Origin: Bacillus sp. OV166
Lineage (GTDB): Bacteria; Bacillota; Bacilli; Bacillales; Cytobacillaceae
DNA length: 64,000 nt
Direction: 5' to 3'
NCBI RefSeq assembly: GCF_900177675.1
Contig: NZ_FXWM01000001.1
Location: forward strand, 433,501-497,500
Under the pieces are notes generated by a model. It was not told where the DNA came from. It saw only the letters and a program-made list of their open reading frames with translations, and ran no database searches. The position numbers were made by a program, and so were the translations under genes. Below, piece by piece: positions 36,617 to 47,188 of this stretch. Each line of letters begins with the position of its first letter. Within the stretch, counting starts at the first letter, position 1.

Positions 36617-39600
36617 ATGAAAAGGGTTGAGCGGGGTGTCTTGTTATTTCTAGTGCTGATCCTTGCGCTATCTTCAGGCATCTCTTATCTGGCATTGAAT
36701 CAAGGTTCAAATAGCAAAGCCAACACAGATGAGCAGAAAATGACCGTAGCATTGGTTAATGAAGATCAAGGTGCAAGTTTTAATGATAAGAACTATGAAT
36801 TCGGTGCTGAATTTATCAAGAATATTGAGAAAGATGATACACATGACTGGTATGTTGTCAGTCGTGGAGTGGCTGAAAGCGGCCTTGCGCGGAATGTCTA
36901 CAACATGATGATTGTCATTCCGAATGATTTTACAGAAAAGGCATTATCAATTGATTCGAAATCACCAGAACAGGTAGTATTGAACTACAAAATTAATGCT
37001 TCAGATAACAGCAATATAAAAGCAAAAGCCGAGAAAACGGCGAGCACTATCTTAGGAGATTTTAATCGCCAAATTATTGATGTCTATTTTGCTAGTGTCA
37101 TTGGCAATTTACATGATGCTCAGGACAATATTGGTACATTGGTAAACAAGGAGCAAGTATATACGAACTTCTATAATCAATCGATCCATCGTCCCATATC
37201 CGGTTACACCGCTCAGTTTGGAGCTGTTGAGAGTAACACAAAGATATCGAGAGAGAGCTTTACCGGCTTACAGGACCTATTAAAGGGGTTTGAAACTAGC
37301 CTGGGTGAGGATGTAACCGCAAGCCATACCTACCAATCCAGCTTAGTGGATTTTACAAAACTGAAAGTGGCAAATGGTCTTTTAACAAAGGGTTTCTCTG
37401 GCCAGCTTAACATGTTAGATCGTGAAATAAATCATGGCGATGTCATGCAGCAATTAGATTATTTAACGTCAGCTAATAAGGCTATCAATGACCAGTTCCA
37501 CCAGAATGGTAATCAGTCGGCGACTATTTTAACCGAATCAGCCGCCCTTCAAGCGTACCTGAAGGACACGAAGGATAAAATGGATCAAATGAATGCAGAG
37601 CTGTCGGACAAATTGGCATCAGATATGGAGCAATTAATTGCCGATAAGCTTAAGAACGAAATAAAACATAGTTCAGGTCAAGAGAAAAATGTTTCCTTAA
37701 GTCATATGTTTGCTGCTCCAGATAAAAATGCACGGGATACATTACAAAAGCAAATTGATCTGCTGCCAACACTTGATAGGAATGATTTAGACGGCCTAGG
37801 TCTAAGTGATCAAACCATCACCCAGCTAAAAAATGTCATAGCTGTCACCAATAAATACAATCAAGAGTTTGGTTATACCCCTAATCGTGATGCAAATGGG
37901 ATTCCTTTGTCTGAAAAAGTAAAACAAGTCAAAAGTGATTTGATGACAAAGGGGGTAACTCTGACAGATACCGTAAACCTGCAGAAAAATAAAAAGAATG
38001 GGCAGGAACTTGCTCTATCGATTCCAAAAGAATTTGAGATTGAGAGAGTTTTATTATCTTTACCAAATAGTCAAGAAATGGATTATACTGAGTCATTTCT
38101 TCCGTACCAAAAAATTAAACTGCCTTCAACAGATGAAGGACAATTCACTGTAAAAGTTGATGTGAGACTTCAAAACATGGATGCAATCCTTGATGTTTTC
38201 CAGCCGATTACATGGAGTTGGGAACTCGATCAGAAGGATATAACCGATGTAGATCATCCAGAACTGCCAGGAATGGAAGAAGGAACTTCAGCTGAAATTA
38301 AAAAGAAAACCGAGCCATCCGTATCGTCCTATGAAAGTAATCAGCCCATAACAGTTGAAGAAATGGGCAAAAGTCCGAATGATACGACGAACGAAAAGAC
38401 GGTAGAAAATCAAGAATTGACTCAACCAAGTGACAATGACAACAAAAGCATTATTGAGAAATTGGAAATCTTAAATAACCATATTACCCGCCAAGTGATG
38501 TCACCTCTTACCGGGGATTCGACAAGTGTTCTGATCAATGCTTCCAGCGATACCGTCAGTGATTTCCATAAGTTATTGGCTCTGTATAATTTATACTTTG
38601 GCATTGGTATAGATCAATTTAATCGTCAGGACCTAGTAAATGATTTGAATCAAACCAATCTGACGGATATGGCAGATGGGGATTCACTATATTATTTATT
38701 TAATAAGCAAGACATTGTCGATGTGTTAGCATCTTATATTGCTGAACAAATAACAGAGGAAATACGGGAACAGACAGAAGATGTAAAAGGCAAAATAGAT
38801 GAATATATGCTGCTGGTTGACAATGCCAATCAAGATGCGGCCCAAATGTCGGAGCGTATTAACGAAACAACAGTACAAGCAGAAACTTTAAATACAAACC
38901 TTTCTGAGACGTTAAAAGATTTGGGAGCATGGCGCGAAGCAAGTCTCAATTTACAAACTGAACAAGCAAAAGTTTTGCTGAATGGGGACGAAGAACAACA
39001 GGCAGTTCTATCGATAGGAAATGAATTTAACTCGCTGCTTGCTGCAAGTCAGTCCCTAGCGGACCAGTCGAAATCTAATTTAACTTCCGCTGATTCGGTT
39101 TATCAAACCTTCGATGCAATCGATCGTCAAGCGAAGGAAATTCAAGCCAGTGGAACGACTTTAGTACAACAAGCAGGGAACCTTTCGAGTAATTTAACAA
39201 CTAAATTGGCAGAGGACCAAAACTTTGCTGACAATTTCGCCGGGGTGCTAGCCAATAGCCGCATAGGTGAGCGGCCAAATGAAGATTTGTTAAGCTTTCT
39301 TTCAAATCCGGTCCAAACCAAGAATGCTGGGGTTATCGCTGCAGGTGATACCTTTACACCTTACTTTGTTGTCTTGATCTGTTTTATTGTCGCCTTATTT
39401 ACCGCCTATGTTCTCTCTAATCATGAGCGAAAACGTCTGCAAGAAGACACATTTGCGGGAGAACAAACAATTGTTGGCAAGAATATACCGCTCACAATTA
39501 TGACTGTGAGTATTGGTCTGGTTGAGGGGATCGTGATCGGACTGCTGTCAGCCTATTTACTGCAAATGAGTGAATGGAAATCCCTGCAATGGATCGGTTT

Positions 39601-39955
39601 AATCACGTTGATTATGGTCACATTGCTGATGGTGTCAGCTTATTTATTACGGCAGTTGAAAATGGCAGGTATGTTTATCCTTTTGGTGATTTTGAGCCTC
39701 TATTTATTCCTAACCGAGGCACTTGGACGTCACTTTGATCAATTTTCTGCCGCTGCTACATTAAGAGACTACTCACCTTTGCAATACATTGAGACGTTAT
39801 TAATGAAGTTTGGAAGTGGAGCAGCTGATACGAAGTGGATTATTTTTGGCTTAGCAGCCCTGATGGTTGTCAGCCTTGCCGGTCATTTGTTTGTCTTTAA
39901 TCGTTCGGCTAAAAGCGAGGAGGTTAATCATGAAGGAATTAATGAAGCTCTGTAG
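36617..39955 (+). CDS. esaA: Type VII secretion membrane protein EsaA (YueB-like)
   Basis: 1112 residues. One N-terminal helix (about 7-24), an ~870-residue extracellular part, and five to six membrane helices in the last ~210 residues: the EsaA/YueB topology. The external part has a conserved N-terminal MTVALVNEDQGASFNDKNYE domain of the YhgE/Pip kind, long coiled segments and a Thr/Glu/Asn-rich linker near 560-620. EsaA forms an envelope-spanning dimer and YueB is the SPP1 phage receptor. Gene order esxA-esaA-essA-esaB-essB-essC is the staphylococcal one. Its end overlaps essA by 26 bp. Confidence 0.9.
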   Translation: MKRVERGVLLFLVLILALSSGISYLALNQGSNSKANTDEQKMTVALVNEDQGASFNDKNYEFGAEFIKNIEKDDTHDWYVVSRGVAESGLARNVYNMMIVIPNDFTEKALSIDSKSPEQVVLNYKINASDNSNIKAKAEKTASTILGDFNRQIIDVYFASVIGNLHDAQDNIGTLVNKEQVYTNFYNQSIHRPISGYTAQFGAVESNTKISRESFTGLQDLLKGFETSLGEDVTASHTYQSSLVDFTKLKVANGLLTKGFSGQLNMLDREINHGDVMQQLDYLTSANKAINDQFHQNGNQSATILTESAALQAYLKDTKDKMDQMNAELSDKLASDMEQLIADKLKNEIKHSSGQEKNVSLSHMFAAPDKNARDTLQKQIDLLPTLDRNDLDGLGLSDQTITQLKNVIAVTNKYNQEFGYTPNRDANGIPLSEKVKQVKSDLMTKGVTLTDTVNLQKNKKNGQELALSIPKEFEIERVLLSLPNSQEMDYTESFLPYQKIKLPSTDEGQFTVKVDVRLQNMDAILDVFQPITWSWELDQKDITDVDHPELPGMEEGTSAEIKKKTEPSVSSYESNQPITVEEMGKSPNDTTNEKTVENQELTQPSDNDNKSIIEKLEILNNHITRQVMSPLTGDSTSVLINASSDTVSDFHKLLALYNLYFGIGIDQFNRQDLVNDLNQTNLTDMADGDSLYYLFNKQDIVDVLASYIAEQITEEIREQTEDVKGKIDEYMLLVDNANQDAAQMSERINETTVQAETLNTNLSETLKDLGAWREASLNLQTEQAKVLLNGDEEQQAVLSIGNEFNSLLAASQSLADQSKSNLTSADSVYQTFDAIDRQAKEIQASGTTLVQQAGNLSSNLTTKLAEDQNFADNFAGVLANSRIGERPNEDLLSFLSNPVQTKNAGVIAAGDTFTPYFVVLICFIVALFTAYVLSNHERKRLQEDTFAGEQTIVGKNIPLTIMTVSIGLVEGIVIGLLSAYLLQMSEWKSLQWIGLITLIMVTLLMVSAYLLRQLKMAGMFILLVILSLYLFLTEALGRHFDQFSAAATLRDYSPLQYIETLLMKFGSGAADTKWIIFGLAALMVVSLAGHLFVFNRSAKSEEVNHEGINEAL

Positions 39956-40442
39956 TGTTATCACTGTTTTTACAGGATTCCTTTTTATGTTTTCACTCCA
40001 GCCTTTGGCGGATGAAACCCTTGATCATAGCGGGAAAATTCGATTGCAAACGGAAAGGATTGGCCAAGATTCAGTTGAAAGAGAGAACTTAGAAACTCAA
40101 GACTATCAAGAAACGGAATTGGAAAAGTTGGCGCCGAACCTGTTTAAGGAACAAACGCAGGCTGCCCTCAAAACGAAACAAATAGAAATGGAACAATCCA
40201 CGTCAGATTTACAACGAGGGCTTTTTGTTTCGCCGAGTAAGCCCGATATTACCCTGAAACATACCGAAAAGGTACTGTTTTCGAGTAATTATACAGTTCA
40301 ATTTACTGCAGCTCCCTCCGAGAACGAGCCTGAGGATCAACAAGGTGGTTTTTTTAACAGCAAAACAATCACGACGTTCTTAGGGATGGTCGTGATTGGC
40401 TGCGGCGGGATCTTTACTATGATGAGAAAAACGCTTGGGTAA
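39930..40442 (+). CDS. essA: Type VII secretion protein EssA (YueC-like)
   Basis: 170 residues from the ATG at 39930, with GCGAGGAGG upstream, inside the end of esaA. An N-terminal hydrophobic segment (signal or anchor), an acidic Gln/Glu-rich external region, and a C-terminal membrane helix (TFLGMVVIGCGGIFTMM) followed by a short basic tail. This matches EssA, a small membrane part of the secretion complex. Identified mostly by position and topology. Confidence 0.8.
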   Translation: MKELMKLCSVITVFTGFLFMFSLQPLADETLDHSGKIRLQTERIGQDSVERENLETQDYQETELEKLAPNLFKEQTQAALKTKQIEMEQSTSDLQRGLFVSPSKPDITLKHTEKVLFSSNYTVQFTAAPSENEPEDQQGGFFNSKTITTFLGMVVIGCGGIFTMMRKTLG

Positions 40443-40455
40443 AGGAGGGGCCACC

Positions 40456-40707
40456 ATGCCTAGTCAAACACATGTTAACGTGACCGTTGATTTTAGCAGA
40501 TGGGGCAAAGGGCAGTATGACGTAAGAATTCCTGCGCACCAACCGATTAATCAACTGCTGGTGAATTTGGCAGAAACCTTAAATCTTGATCTTACAATGG
40601 CACCTCTGTTTGCAGTAAAGCTTTCCAATAAAAATCTCTTATTAGCAGATGACGATCGGCTTATCGATTACCCGGTAACCAATGGAGACCTTTTACTAGT
40701 TTTATAA
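40456..40707 (+). CDS. esaB: Ubiquitin-like EsaB (YukD-like)
   Basis: 83 residues from ATG 40456 after AAAGGAGGGG. A beta-grasp pattern: HVNVTVDFSRWGKGQYDVR, a helix with NQLLVNLAETLNL, and short strands ending DRLIDYPVTNGDLLLVL. YukD/EsaB is a ubiquitin-like cytosolic component required for T7 secretion; it lacks the C-terminal diglycine used for conjugation, as here. Confidence 0.88.
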   Translation: MPSQTHVNVTVDFSRWGKGQYDVRIPAHQPINQLLVNLAETLNLDLTMAPLFAVKLSNKNLLLADDDRLIDYPVTNGDLLLVL

Positions 40708-40773
40708 GTATATAGAAACAGGCACTAATCTTTCTGAAGATGGCGCCTGTTTCGCAGGAAGGAGTCAGAACTC

Positions 40774-41955
40774 ATGAATGAAATAAGCATCCAATGGGAG
40801 TCAATCACATACAAGTTTCTCATTCTTAACAATAGCTGGCAGCTGAACTTGCCGAAATCACAAACACGAGTAAAAGATGTTCGCCAATTGGCTTTAATCA
40901 ATAACGACTCAGACTTATTCGTACCCGCAATGGTTGAAGAAGGAGACGATATGTTTACCTTCTCTTTTGAAGTCGACCCAAGGGCTAACACATGGGAAGA
41001 TGTACAAAAGCTAAACAGGAAAGATAAACTACGCCTGTTGTACAATCTAGCTCGATTCAAAAAAATCCTAACCACGCGCATGACCTTCTTCTTACATCCC
41101 AACAATCTGATTTTTGATGATAATCTTTTACCATCTATCGTGTTTCGCGGTATCCGGGAGTTGATTCCCCCACATGAGCTGAACGAAGAAAAATTATTAC
41201 TCCAATATAAATGTTTAATCGTCGCCTTATTTTCAAAAATGTATACCTTTGACGAGCTCTATTCTGGTTCATTGAAAAATGCCAAGGATACTCCATTTGA
41301 ACGTCAAGTGGGTGAACTAGATGATTTCGATGCATTAATCAAGTTTTTGGAAGAACAGTACATAAAGGAAAAAATAGAGCTGGGAAAAACCATGGTACAT
41401 GTACCTGCAAAGCGATTTCGCCTGTTTAAACAATTAACTTTTACTATGATTGCTCTTGCCGTTATATTGGCCGTGCCGCTCGTCTATCTGAGTTTTGTAA
41501 AAACACCTTTTCAGGAAGATCTCCTCGAAGCAGATCGTCATTTCTTATCCTTAGATTATGGGGACGTCATTAATGATTTAGAAGACCAAACACCTGAAGA
41601 ATTACCAGATACTAGTAAGTATGTTCTTGCTTATTCTTTCATTAAAACTGAGAAGCTTTCGGAAGATCAGAAAGAGGTCATCTTGAAAAATATTAGTATA
41701 AAAAGTGATCCTAATTATTTGTTGTATTGGATTTACAATGGCCGGGGCGATTTTGCCAGAACGATCGACCTTGCCAAGTATATTGATGATCCTCAATTAA
41801 TCATGTATGGACTAATCAAACAAATCGAACAGGCGAAAAATGACCCTGACTTAAGTGGGACAGAGCGTGAAAAGAAGGTTCAAAAATATCAAGAACAATA
41901 TAATACATACGCTGATAAATATGGTCTGGACTCCATCCTAAACCAGCAGAACTGA
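40774..41955 (+). CDS. essB: Type VII secretion protein EssB (YukC-like)
   Basis: 393 residues, ATG after GAAGGAGTCAG. N-terminal ~210 residues are a pseudokinase-like cytosolic domain, a single membrane helix lies near 222-242 (FTMIALAVILAVPLVYLSFV), and the C-terminal part is an extracellular helical domain with YIDDPQLIMYGLIKQIEQA. EssB is a membrane core component that connects with EssC. The layout and location leave little doubt. Confidence 0.9.
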   Translation: MNEISIQWESITYKFLILNNSWQLNLPKSQTRVKDVRQLALINNDSDLFVPAMVEEGDDMFTFSFEVDPRANTWEDVQKLNRKDKLRLLYNLARFKKILTTRMTFFLHPNNLIFDDNLLPSIVFRGIRELIPPHELNEEKLLLQYKCLIVALFSKMYTFDELYSGSLKNAKDTPFERQVGELDDFDALIKFLEEQYIKEKIELGKTMVHVPAKRFRLFKQLTFTMIALAVILAVPLVYLSFVKTPFQEDLLEADRHFLSLDYGDVINDLEDQTPEELPDTSKYVLAYSFIKTEKLSEDQKEVILKNISIKSDPNYLLYWIYNGRGDFARTIDLAKYIDDPQLIMYGLIKQIEQAKNDPDLSGTEREKKVQKYQEQYNTYADKYGLDSILNQQN

Positions 41956-41966
41956 GGGAGAGAAAG

Positions 41967-44900
41967 ATGGCACAACGATTATTACTGCTGAGCTATAAAG
42001 ATCATTTGCACAAATGCCATTTAACAATAAATGAACCAAAAACAATAACAGTCGGAAATGATCGTTCCAACACGATTACCTTTCTCGATTTAAATCCAGG
42101 ATTGTCCATTATGTGGGATGGAGCTGCATGCACAATCGGTAATCAGCAGCTGCAGGTTAACGAATGCCTTACATTAAACACTCATGACGAGCCGTTCCAG
42201 GTTTATATCAAGGAAGAAGCGGAGCGGTGTGTATACGATACAACAGAAAACTATAGTATTACTTTTGGTGCTAATGATTACGATGATGTAAGAATCGAGA
42301 ACGCTGCCCTCGATTTTGTACTGATTCGCGAGCATTTGGGCGATCCTTTTAAACTTGAAATCTTTGAAGGTCAAATTTACCACAATTATGTTCGGACAAC
42401 GGGTGTGGTGCTGCTAGAACCAGGAGACCAGCTTTTTTTTGACGGGATGATGATAAAGATTGGTCAGGAGGACCTTGAAATTCTAGGAGTCGACTCCATC
42501 ATAACAACGAAATTAGTTCGTTTATTTGACGTTCACCATGATTTCGGCAGTCATTACCCTGATTATCATCGTTCACCAAGGATTATATACCGTGAGCCAG
42601 AGGAAAAACGGAAAATTGCTAAACCCTCTAATAAACCTGGAAAACCGAGTGAACAGCTGGCACGGGTGATTGTTCCGCCGCTTGTGATGATTGCAGCGAT
42701 GATCATGGTCTCATTGTTTCTGTCGAATGGGCTTTATATCATCATTATGCTTGCTATGACAGTAACGACGGTCATTTTTTCAATCACATCCTATCTAAAA
42801 AGTCTGAAGCAATACCGCCTAGATATAAAAGAGCGGGATATAAGCTACCGCGAGTACTTGAAACAGAAAACACAGCAATTATATCAAGCTAGTGAAGAAC
42901 AGCGGCATGCCCTCTATTATCACTTTCCAGATGTGGAGCAATTGGGTGTGATGGCAATGAAGGTTGATCCCCGAATTTATGAAAAAACCAGCTTGCATCA
43001 TGACTTCCTTATGTATCGTGTTGGATTAGGGAGGGTTGATTCGAGCTTTGAGGTCGAATTCAATATCGAGGAGTTTACCCTTGATAAGGATGAACTGGTG
43101 GATGCAGCCCGCAATCTTCGGGCTCAGTATCTCACATTAGAAGATGTACCGGCAGCGACATCATTAATGAATGGACCTGTGGGGTACATTGGACAGCGTC
43201 CGCTTGTGCTGGAACAGTTACAAATGCTGGTGATGCAGGCTGCTTTATTTCACAGTTACCATGATGTTCAGTTTGTCACGATCTTTCCTGAAGCGGAAAA
43301 AGGGAAATGGGAATGGATGCGCTGGCTCCCGCATGCTAGTTTACGAGAACTAAACGTAAGGGGATTTGTTTATCACGAACGTTCTCGTGATCAGGTCCTT
43401 AACTCCCTTTATCAGATATTAAAAGAACGCAAGCTTGCTACCAATGAGAAGAGTAATAAAAGTGAGAAAATTCATTTCACTCCTCATTTTGTTGTGTTAA
43501 TAACCGATGAAAAAATGATATTGGATCATTCCGTGATGGAATACTTTAATGAAGACCCGAGTGAATTAGGTGTTTCCCTTGTATTCGTACAGGATGTCAT
43601 GCAGTCTCTTCCGGAACAAGTGAAAACGGTTATTGATATTCGTGATGCCACAACCGGAATGATGATCCTTGAGAAAGGTGAATTGGTCAATCGACGATTC
43701 ACACCGGATCGATTTTCGGAAGGCTTTCATAAAGAAGATTTTTCACGGGCATTGGCATCGCTTAATCACCTGCAAAATTTAAAAAATTCGATTCCAGAAA
43801 GCGTGACCTTTCTCGAAATGTATGGTGTAGAGAAAGTGGAGGAGCTCGGTATTGATGGGCGATGGACACAAAATGAAACCTATAAAAGCCTGGCTGTTCC
43901 TCTGGGAATGCGTGGGAAAGAAGATCTTGTCCATTTGAACCTCCATGAAAAAGCACATGGACCACATGGTTTAGTGGCTGGGACGACTGGCTCTGGAAAA
44001 TCAGAAATTATTCAGTCATATATTCTCTCGCTTGCAGTAAACTTTCATCCGCATGAAGCTTCTTTTCTGCTCATTGATTATAAAGGCGGAGGGATGGCAA
44101 ATTTATTTAAAAATCTCCCGCATTTATTAGGAACAATTACAAATTTGGACGGTACGCAATCGATGCGGGCTCTTGCATCGATTAAAGCAGAATTACAAAA
44201 GCGCCAGCGGTTATTTGGCGAACATGATGTCAACCACATCAATCAATATCAAAAACTGTATAAATCAGGTGAGGCTAGAGTGCCGATGCCTCATTTATTT
44301 TTAATATCAGATGAATTCGCCGAGCTCAAATCTGAGCAGCCCGAATTTATGAAGGAACTTGTTTCGACAGCCCGTATTGGACGTTCCCTTGGGATACATT
44401 TGATTCTGGCTACACAAAAACCGAGTGGTGTGGTGGATGACCAAATATGGTCCAACTCTAAATTCAAGCTGGCACTCAAAGTTCAAAACGCCAGCGATTC
44501 GACAGAGATCTTGAAAACGCCGGATGCGGCGAATATCACACTTCCTGGTCGTGCCTATTTACAGGTCGGCAACAATGAAATTTATGAACTATTTCAAAGT
44601 GCCTGGAGCGGGGCTGATTATATTCCTGATAAAAACGAACAAGACTTACTGGACACAACGATTTACGCCATTAATGAACTTGGCCAATATGACATCCTCT
44701 CGCATGATTTAAGTGGACTATCAAATAAGAAAGACATTAAAAAAGTTCCAACAGAACTGGATGCGGTTGTTGAGTATATTCAAGCCTATGCAACGGAAAA
44801 AAGGATTGCTGAACTTCAAAGACCATGGCTGCCGCCATTAGAGGAGCGGATTTTCCTTCCTGATTTAAATGAAGTGAACTACACAAAAGCTTGGGATCAA

Positions 44901-46505
44901 AAGAAGAGATCGTTAGAAGTGACATTCGGTTTTCTAGATCTGCCTGAAAGGCAAGCACAAAAACCACTGACCTTGGACCTTTCTAAAGATGGCCATCTTT
45001 CTGTGTTTGCGAGTCCTGGGTATGGGAAGTCTACCTTTTTACAAAGTGTGGCCATGGATATCGCTCGACAGCACAGTCCGGAGAGAGTCCATTTCTATTT
45101 GATCGACCTCGGGACGAATGGTTTGCTGCCATTGCGGGAATTGCCGCATACAGCCGATACGATTATGGTAGATGAGGAAATCAAACTAGGAAAGCTTTTC
45201 CGCCGCCTGCAAAATGAGTTAAAAGAGCGAAAACAAAAATTAAGCAGGTATGGTGTGGCAAATATTCAAATGTATGAACAGGCGAGTGGGGAAGAAGTCC
45301 CCGTCATTGTATTACTTATCGATACATTTGATTCCATCGTCGATGCTGCCTATAGGGACGATTTTGAGAGAATAGCGGCACAGATTGCACGGGAAGGTGT
45401 CAGTACAGGAATCCATATGGTGATCAGTGCGGGGCGGCAAAGTGCCATGCGGGCACCGGTTCTGGCAAATATTAAGCATCAAATTTCGTTGTTTATGATT
45501 GATAGTATGGAGCCGCGGAATATTGTCGGAAGAACAGAGTTAACGATTGAAGAAGTTCCAGGACGCGGCTTAATTAAATTAGAGCAGCCAACCTTGTTTC
45601 AAACGGCTCTGCCTGTCGAAGGTAAAGACACGCTGACCATTATTAATCGGATTCAAGAAGAGAGTGAAGAAATGCGGAAAGCTTGGCACGGGGAGTTGCC
45701 ATTACCAATTCCAATGGTTCCAGATGTCATTGAGTTTGCTTCTTTTATTGACAAACAAGCGACGAAAGCGATAGTGAAGAATGGCGGGATCCCTTTTGCC
45801 GTTGATTTTGAAAATGTAGAGCCAATGGAGTTAACTGTCATGGATGACCAAAACACATTAATCTTAAGTGATCGCATGGATGCTGTTGAACAAACGTATC
45901 TAACACTGATTTCCAGTATCTCTGTTAATCACCATATTGATGTGGGTTTAATCGATAATGTTTCTTCAAGGTTTAGAGTGTATAAGGAAAATGTAAATCT
46001 TTATGCGGACCATGCCGAAACCATGGATGTCTTGGTGGAGCGTCTGCAGCAACTATTTGAAACAAGGGAAGATGCCTTCCGTCAAGTGCAAACGGCTACC
46101 AGCAGCAAAGCGACAAGGAATGATTTTCTGAAGGAGATTCGTCCAATGATTGTCTTCATCACTGATGTATCATTCATTATTGAATCCATGTCGTTTACTA
46201 GCCAATCGACTCTAGCCAATCTTATCGAAACAGGAGCGAGAGCAGGAATTTATTTTGTAATTGGTGCTGTCTATGGTGCGTTAGAAAGACAATACGATGA
46301 TATCGCCACAACAATGAAGAAACAAAAGACGGGCGTCTTAATTGGAAGAATAACGGAGCAAAACATTCTTGAGGTTCTAACAAGACCATATAAAGAGCCA
46401 AATTTACTTCCTTATGAAGCCTACTACATTAGACAGGGCAAAGCAGAAAAAATCAAAATTGCTGCCCCTTACCTAAAAAGAGAGGAAGTGAATGTCGGTG
46501 TTTGA
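41967..46505 (+). CDS. essC: Type VII secretion ATPase EssC (YukBA-like)
   Basis: 1512 residues: two N-terminal FHA-like domains (1-190), two membrane helices near 232-275, then FtsK/SpoIIIE-type ATPase domains. Domain 1 has Walker A GTTGSGKS at 672-679 and Walker B LFLISDEFAEL. Domain 2 has GYGKST at 1018-1023 and VIVLLIDTFDS. The third C-terminal domain lacks a clean Walker A. EssC is the motor and substrate receptor; in Staphylococcus its last domain specifies which effectors are exported, and the genes that follow here are therefore probably matched to this variant. It overlaps the next gene by 14 bp. Confidence 0.93.
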   Translation: MAQRLLLLSYKDHLHKCHLTINEPKTITVGNDRSNTITFLDLNPGLSIMWDGAACTIGNQQLQVNECLTLNTHDEPFQVYIKEEAERCVYDTTENYSITFGANDYDDVRIENAALDFVLIREHLGDPFKLEIFEGQIYHNYVRTTGVVLLEPGDQLFFDGMMIKIGQEDLEILGVDSIITTKLVRLFDVHHDFGSHYPDYHRSPRIIYREPEEKRKIAKPSNKPGKPSEQLARVIVPPLVMIAAMIMVSLFLSNGLYIIIMLAMTVTTVIFSITSYLKSLKQYRLDIKERDISYREYLKQKTQQLYQASEEQRHALYYHFPDVEQLGVMAMKVDPRIYEKTSLHHDFLMYRVGLGRVDSSFEVEFNIEEFTLDKDELVDAARNLRAQYLTLEDVPAATSLMNGPVGYIGQRPLVLEQLQMLVMQAALFHSYHDVQFVTIFPEAEKGKWEWMRWLPHASLRELNVRGFVYHERSRDQVLNSLYQILKERKLATNEKSNKSEKIHFTPHFVVLITDEKMILDHSVMEYFNEDPSELGVSLVFVQDVMQSLPEQVKTVIDIRDATTGMMILEKGELVNRRFTPDRFSEGFHKEDFSRALASLNHLQNLKNSIPESVTFLEMYGVEKVEELGIDGRWTQNETYKSLAVPLGMRGKEDLVHLNLHEKAHGPHGLVAGTTGSGKSEIIQSYILSLAVNFHPHEASFLLIDYKGGGMANLFKNLPHLLGTITNLDGTQSMRALASIKAELQKRQRLFGEHDVNHINQYQKLYKSGEARVPMPHLFLISDEFAELKSEQPEFMKELVSTARIGRSLGIHLILATQKPSGVVDDQIWSNSKFKLALKVQNASDSTEILKTPDAANITLPGRAYLQVGNNEIYELFQSAWSGADYIPDKNEQDLLDTTIYAINELGQYDILSHDLSGLSNKKDIKKVPTELDAVVEYIQAYATEKRIAELQRPWLPPLEERIFLPDLNEVNYTKAWDQKKRSLEVTFGFLDLPERQAQKPLTLDLSKDGHLSVFASPGYGKSTFLQSVAMDIARQHSPERVHFYLIDLGTNGLLPLRELPHTADTIMVDEEIKLGKLFRRLQNELKERKQKLSRYGVANIQMYEQASGEEVPVIVLLIDTFDSIVDAAYRDDFERIAAQIAREGVSTGIHMVISAGRQSAMRAPVLANIKHQISLFMIDSMEPRNIVGRTELTIEEVPGRGLIKLEQPTLFQTALPVEGKDTLTIINRIQEESEEMRKAWHGELPLPIPMVPDVIEFASFIDKQATKAIVKNGGIPFAVDFENVEPMELTVMDDQNTLILSDRMDAVEQTYLTLISSISVNHHIDVGLIDNVSSRFRVYKENVNLYADHAETMDVLVERLQQLFETREDAFRQVQTATSSKATRNDFLKEIRPMIVFITDVSFIIESMSFTSQSTLANLIETGARAGIYFVIGAVYGALERQYDDIATTMKKQKTGVLIGRITEQNILEVLTRPYKEPNLLPYEAYYIRQGKAEKIKIAAPYLKREEVNVGV

Positions 46506-46902
46506 TTGGTTTAAAAGCGATACGGAGAGAAAAAGAGATGAGTATTACGAGCTGTATGAAAAACTCAAGAGTGCCATTTCAGAACATGATCATAAGGTAT
46601 CGGAAGCAAATGCAGCCTACAGTTCATATCTAGGTGCTATTCCGAATCTATCTAATTCAAAAATACCTTCAAATGATTTTGAAATGAGCAGGGAAGAACT
46701 AACGGACAAGTTAAAGCAGTGTTTTCAGGCAGATCAGGAAAAGCGGAGTTCCCTGGCTGCCGCGAAAAATAAGGCATATGAACGATATGTCCATTATAAA
46801 AATTTGGCCATTAAAGAGGCGGAAGCGGAAAGAGTAAGGAGAGAAAAGGAATTGAAAGAGCTACAGGAGAGATTGGAGCGATTGATCAGTGGGGAGCGTT
46901 AG
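46492..46902 (+). CDS. Helical T7SS-associated protein, YwqH/DUF5082-like
   Basis: 136 residues, ATG within the end of essC. Almost fully helical; a charged coiled coil at the C-terminus (residues 85-133, Glu/Arg/Lys-rich). The size, position and helical hairpin resemble DUF5082 (YwqH) proteins that precede LXG-type toxin genes. Such proteins pair with the toxin N-terminus or other WXG-like partners for export. Family name is tentative. Confidence 0.6.
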   Translation: MSVFDWFKSDTERKRDEYYELYEKLKSAISEHDHKVSEANAAYSSYLGAIPNLSNSKIPSNDFEMSREELTDKLKQCFQADQEKRSSLAAAKNKAYERYVHYKNLAIKEAEAERVRREKELKELQERLERLISGER

Positions 46903-47188
46903 AATTGACGGGGATAAAGTAAATGAAGCGAAGGCCGCGGCGAAGGCATTAGAGCAATCGATTGAACAAACCTATGAATCTTGTGAGCAACTAATATCTT
47001 ACCTTCATTCAGCTGAATGGAGCGGGAAATCTAGAGATTCCTTTTTAAGTTATCTGGAAATTATTCAAAAGTATCATCGTGATATGAAGTCCGCTGTCGC
47101 AAAACAAACAAAAGCGTTAAATAATTTAGATGGTTACGTAGATGATTTCCTTCAAGAAGGCTCAGTAAGGGAAGTGAAGAATTTATGA
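46889..47188 (+). CDS. WXG100-like/DUF5344-type small helical protein
   Basis: 99 residues from a GTG at 46889 that overlaps the upstream gene by 14 bp. Helix, WSG turn (AEWSGKSRDSFLSYL, near residues 50-53), helix: a W-x-G type hairpin. It is a likely secreted partner or targeting factor for the downstream toxins, similar to YwqI-type (DUF5344) proteins. It overlaps the next gene by four bases, so the set is translationally coupled. Confidence 0.65.
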   Translation: MGSVRIDGDKVNEAKAAAKALEQSIEQTYESCEQLISYLHSAEWSGKSRDSFLSYLEIIQKYHRDMKSAVAKQTKALNNLDGYVDDFLQEGSVREVKNL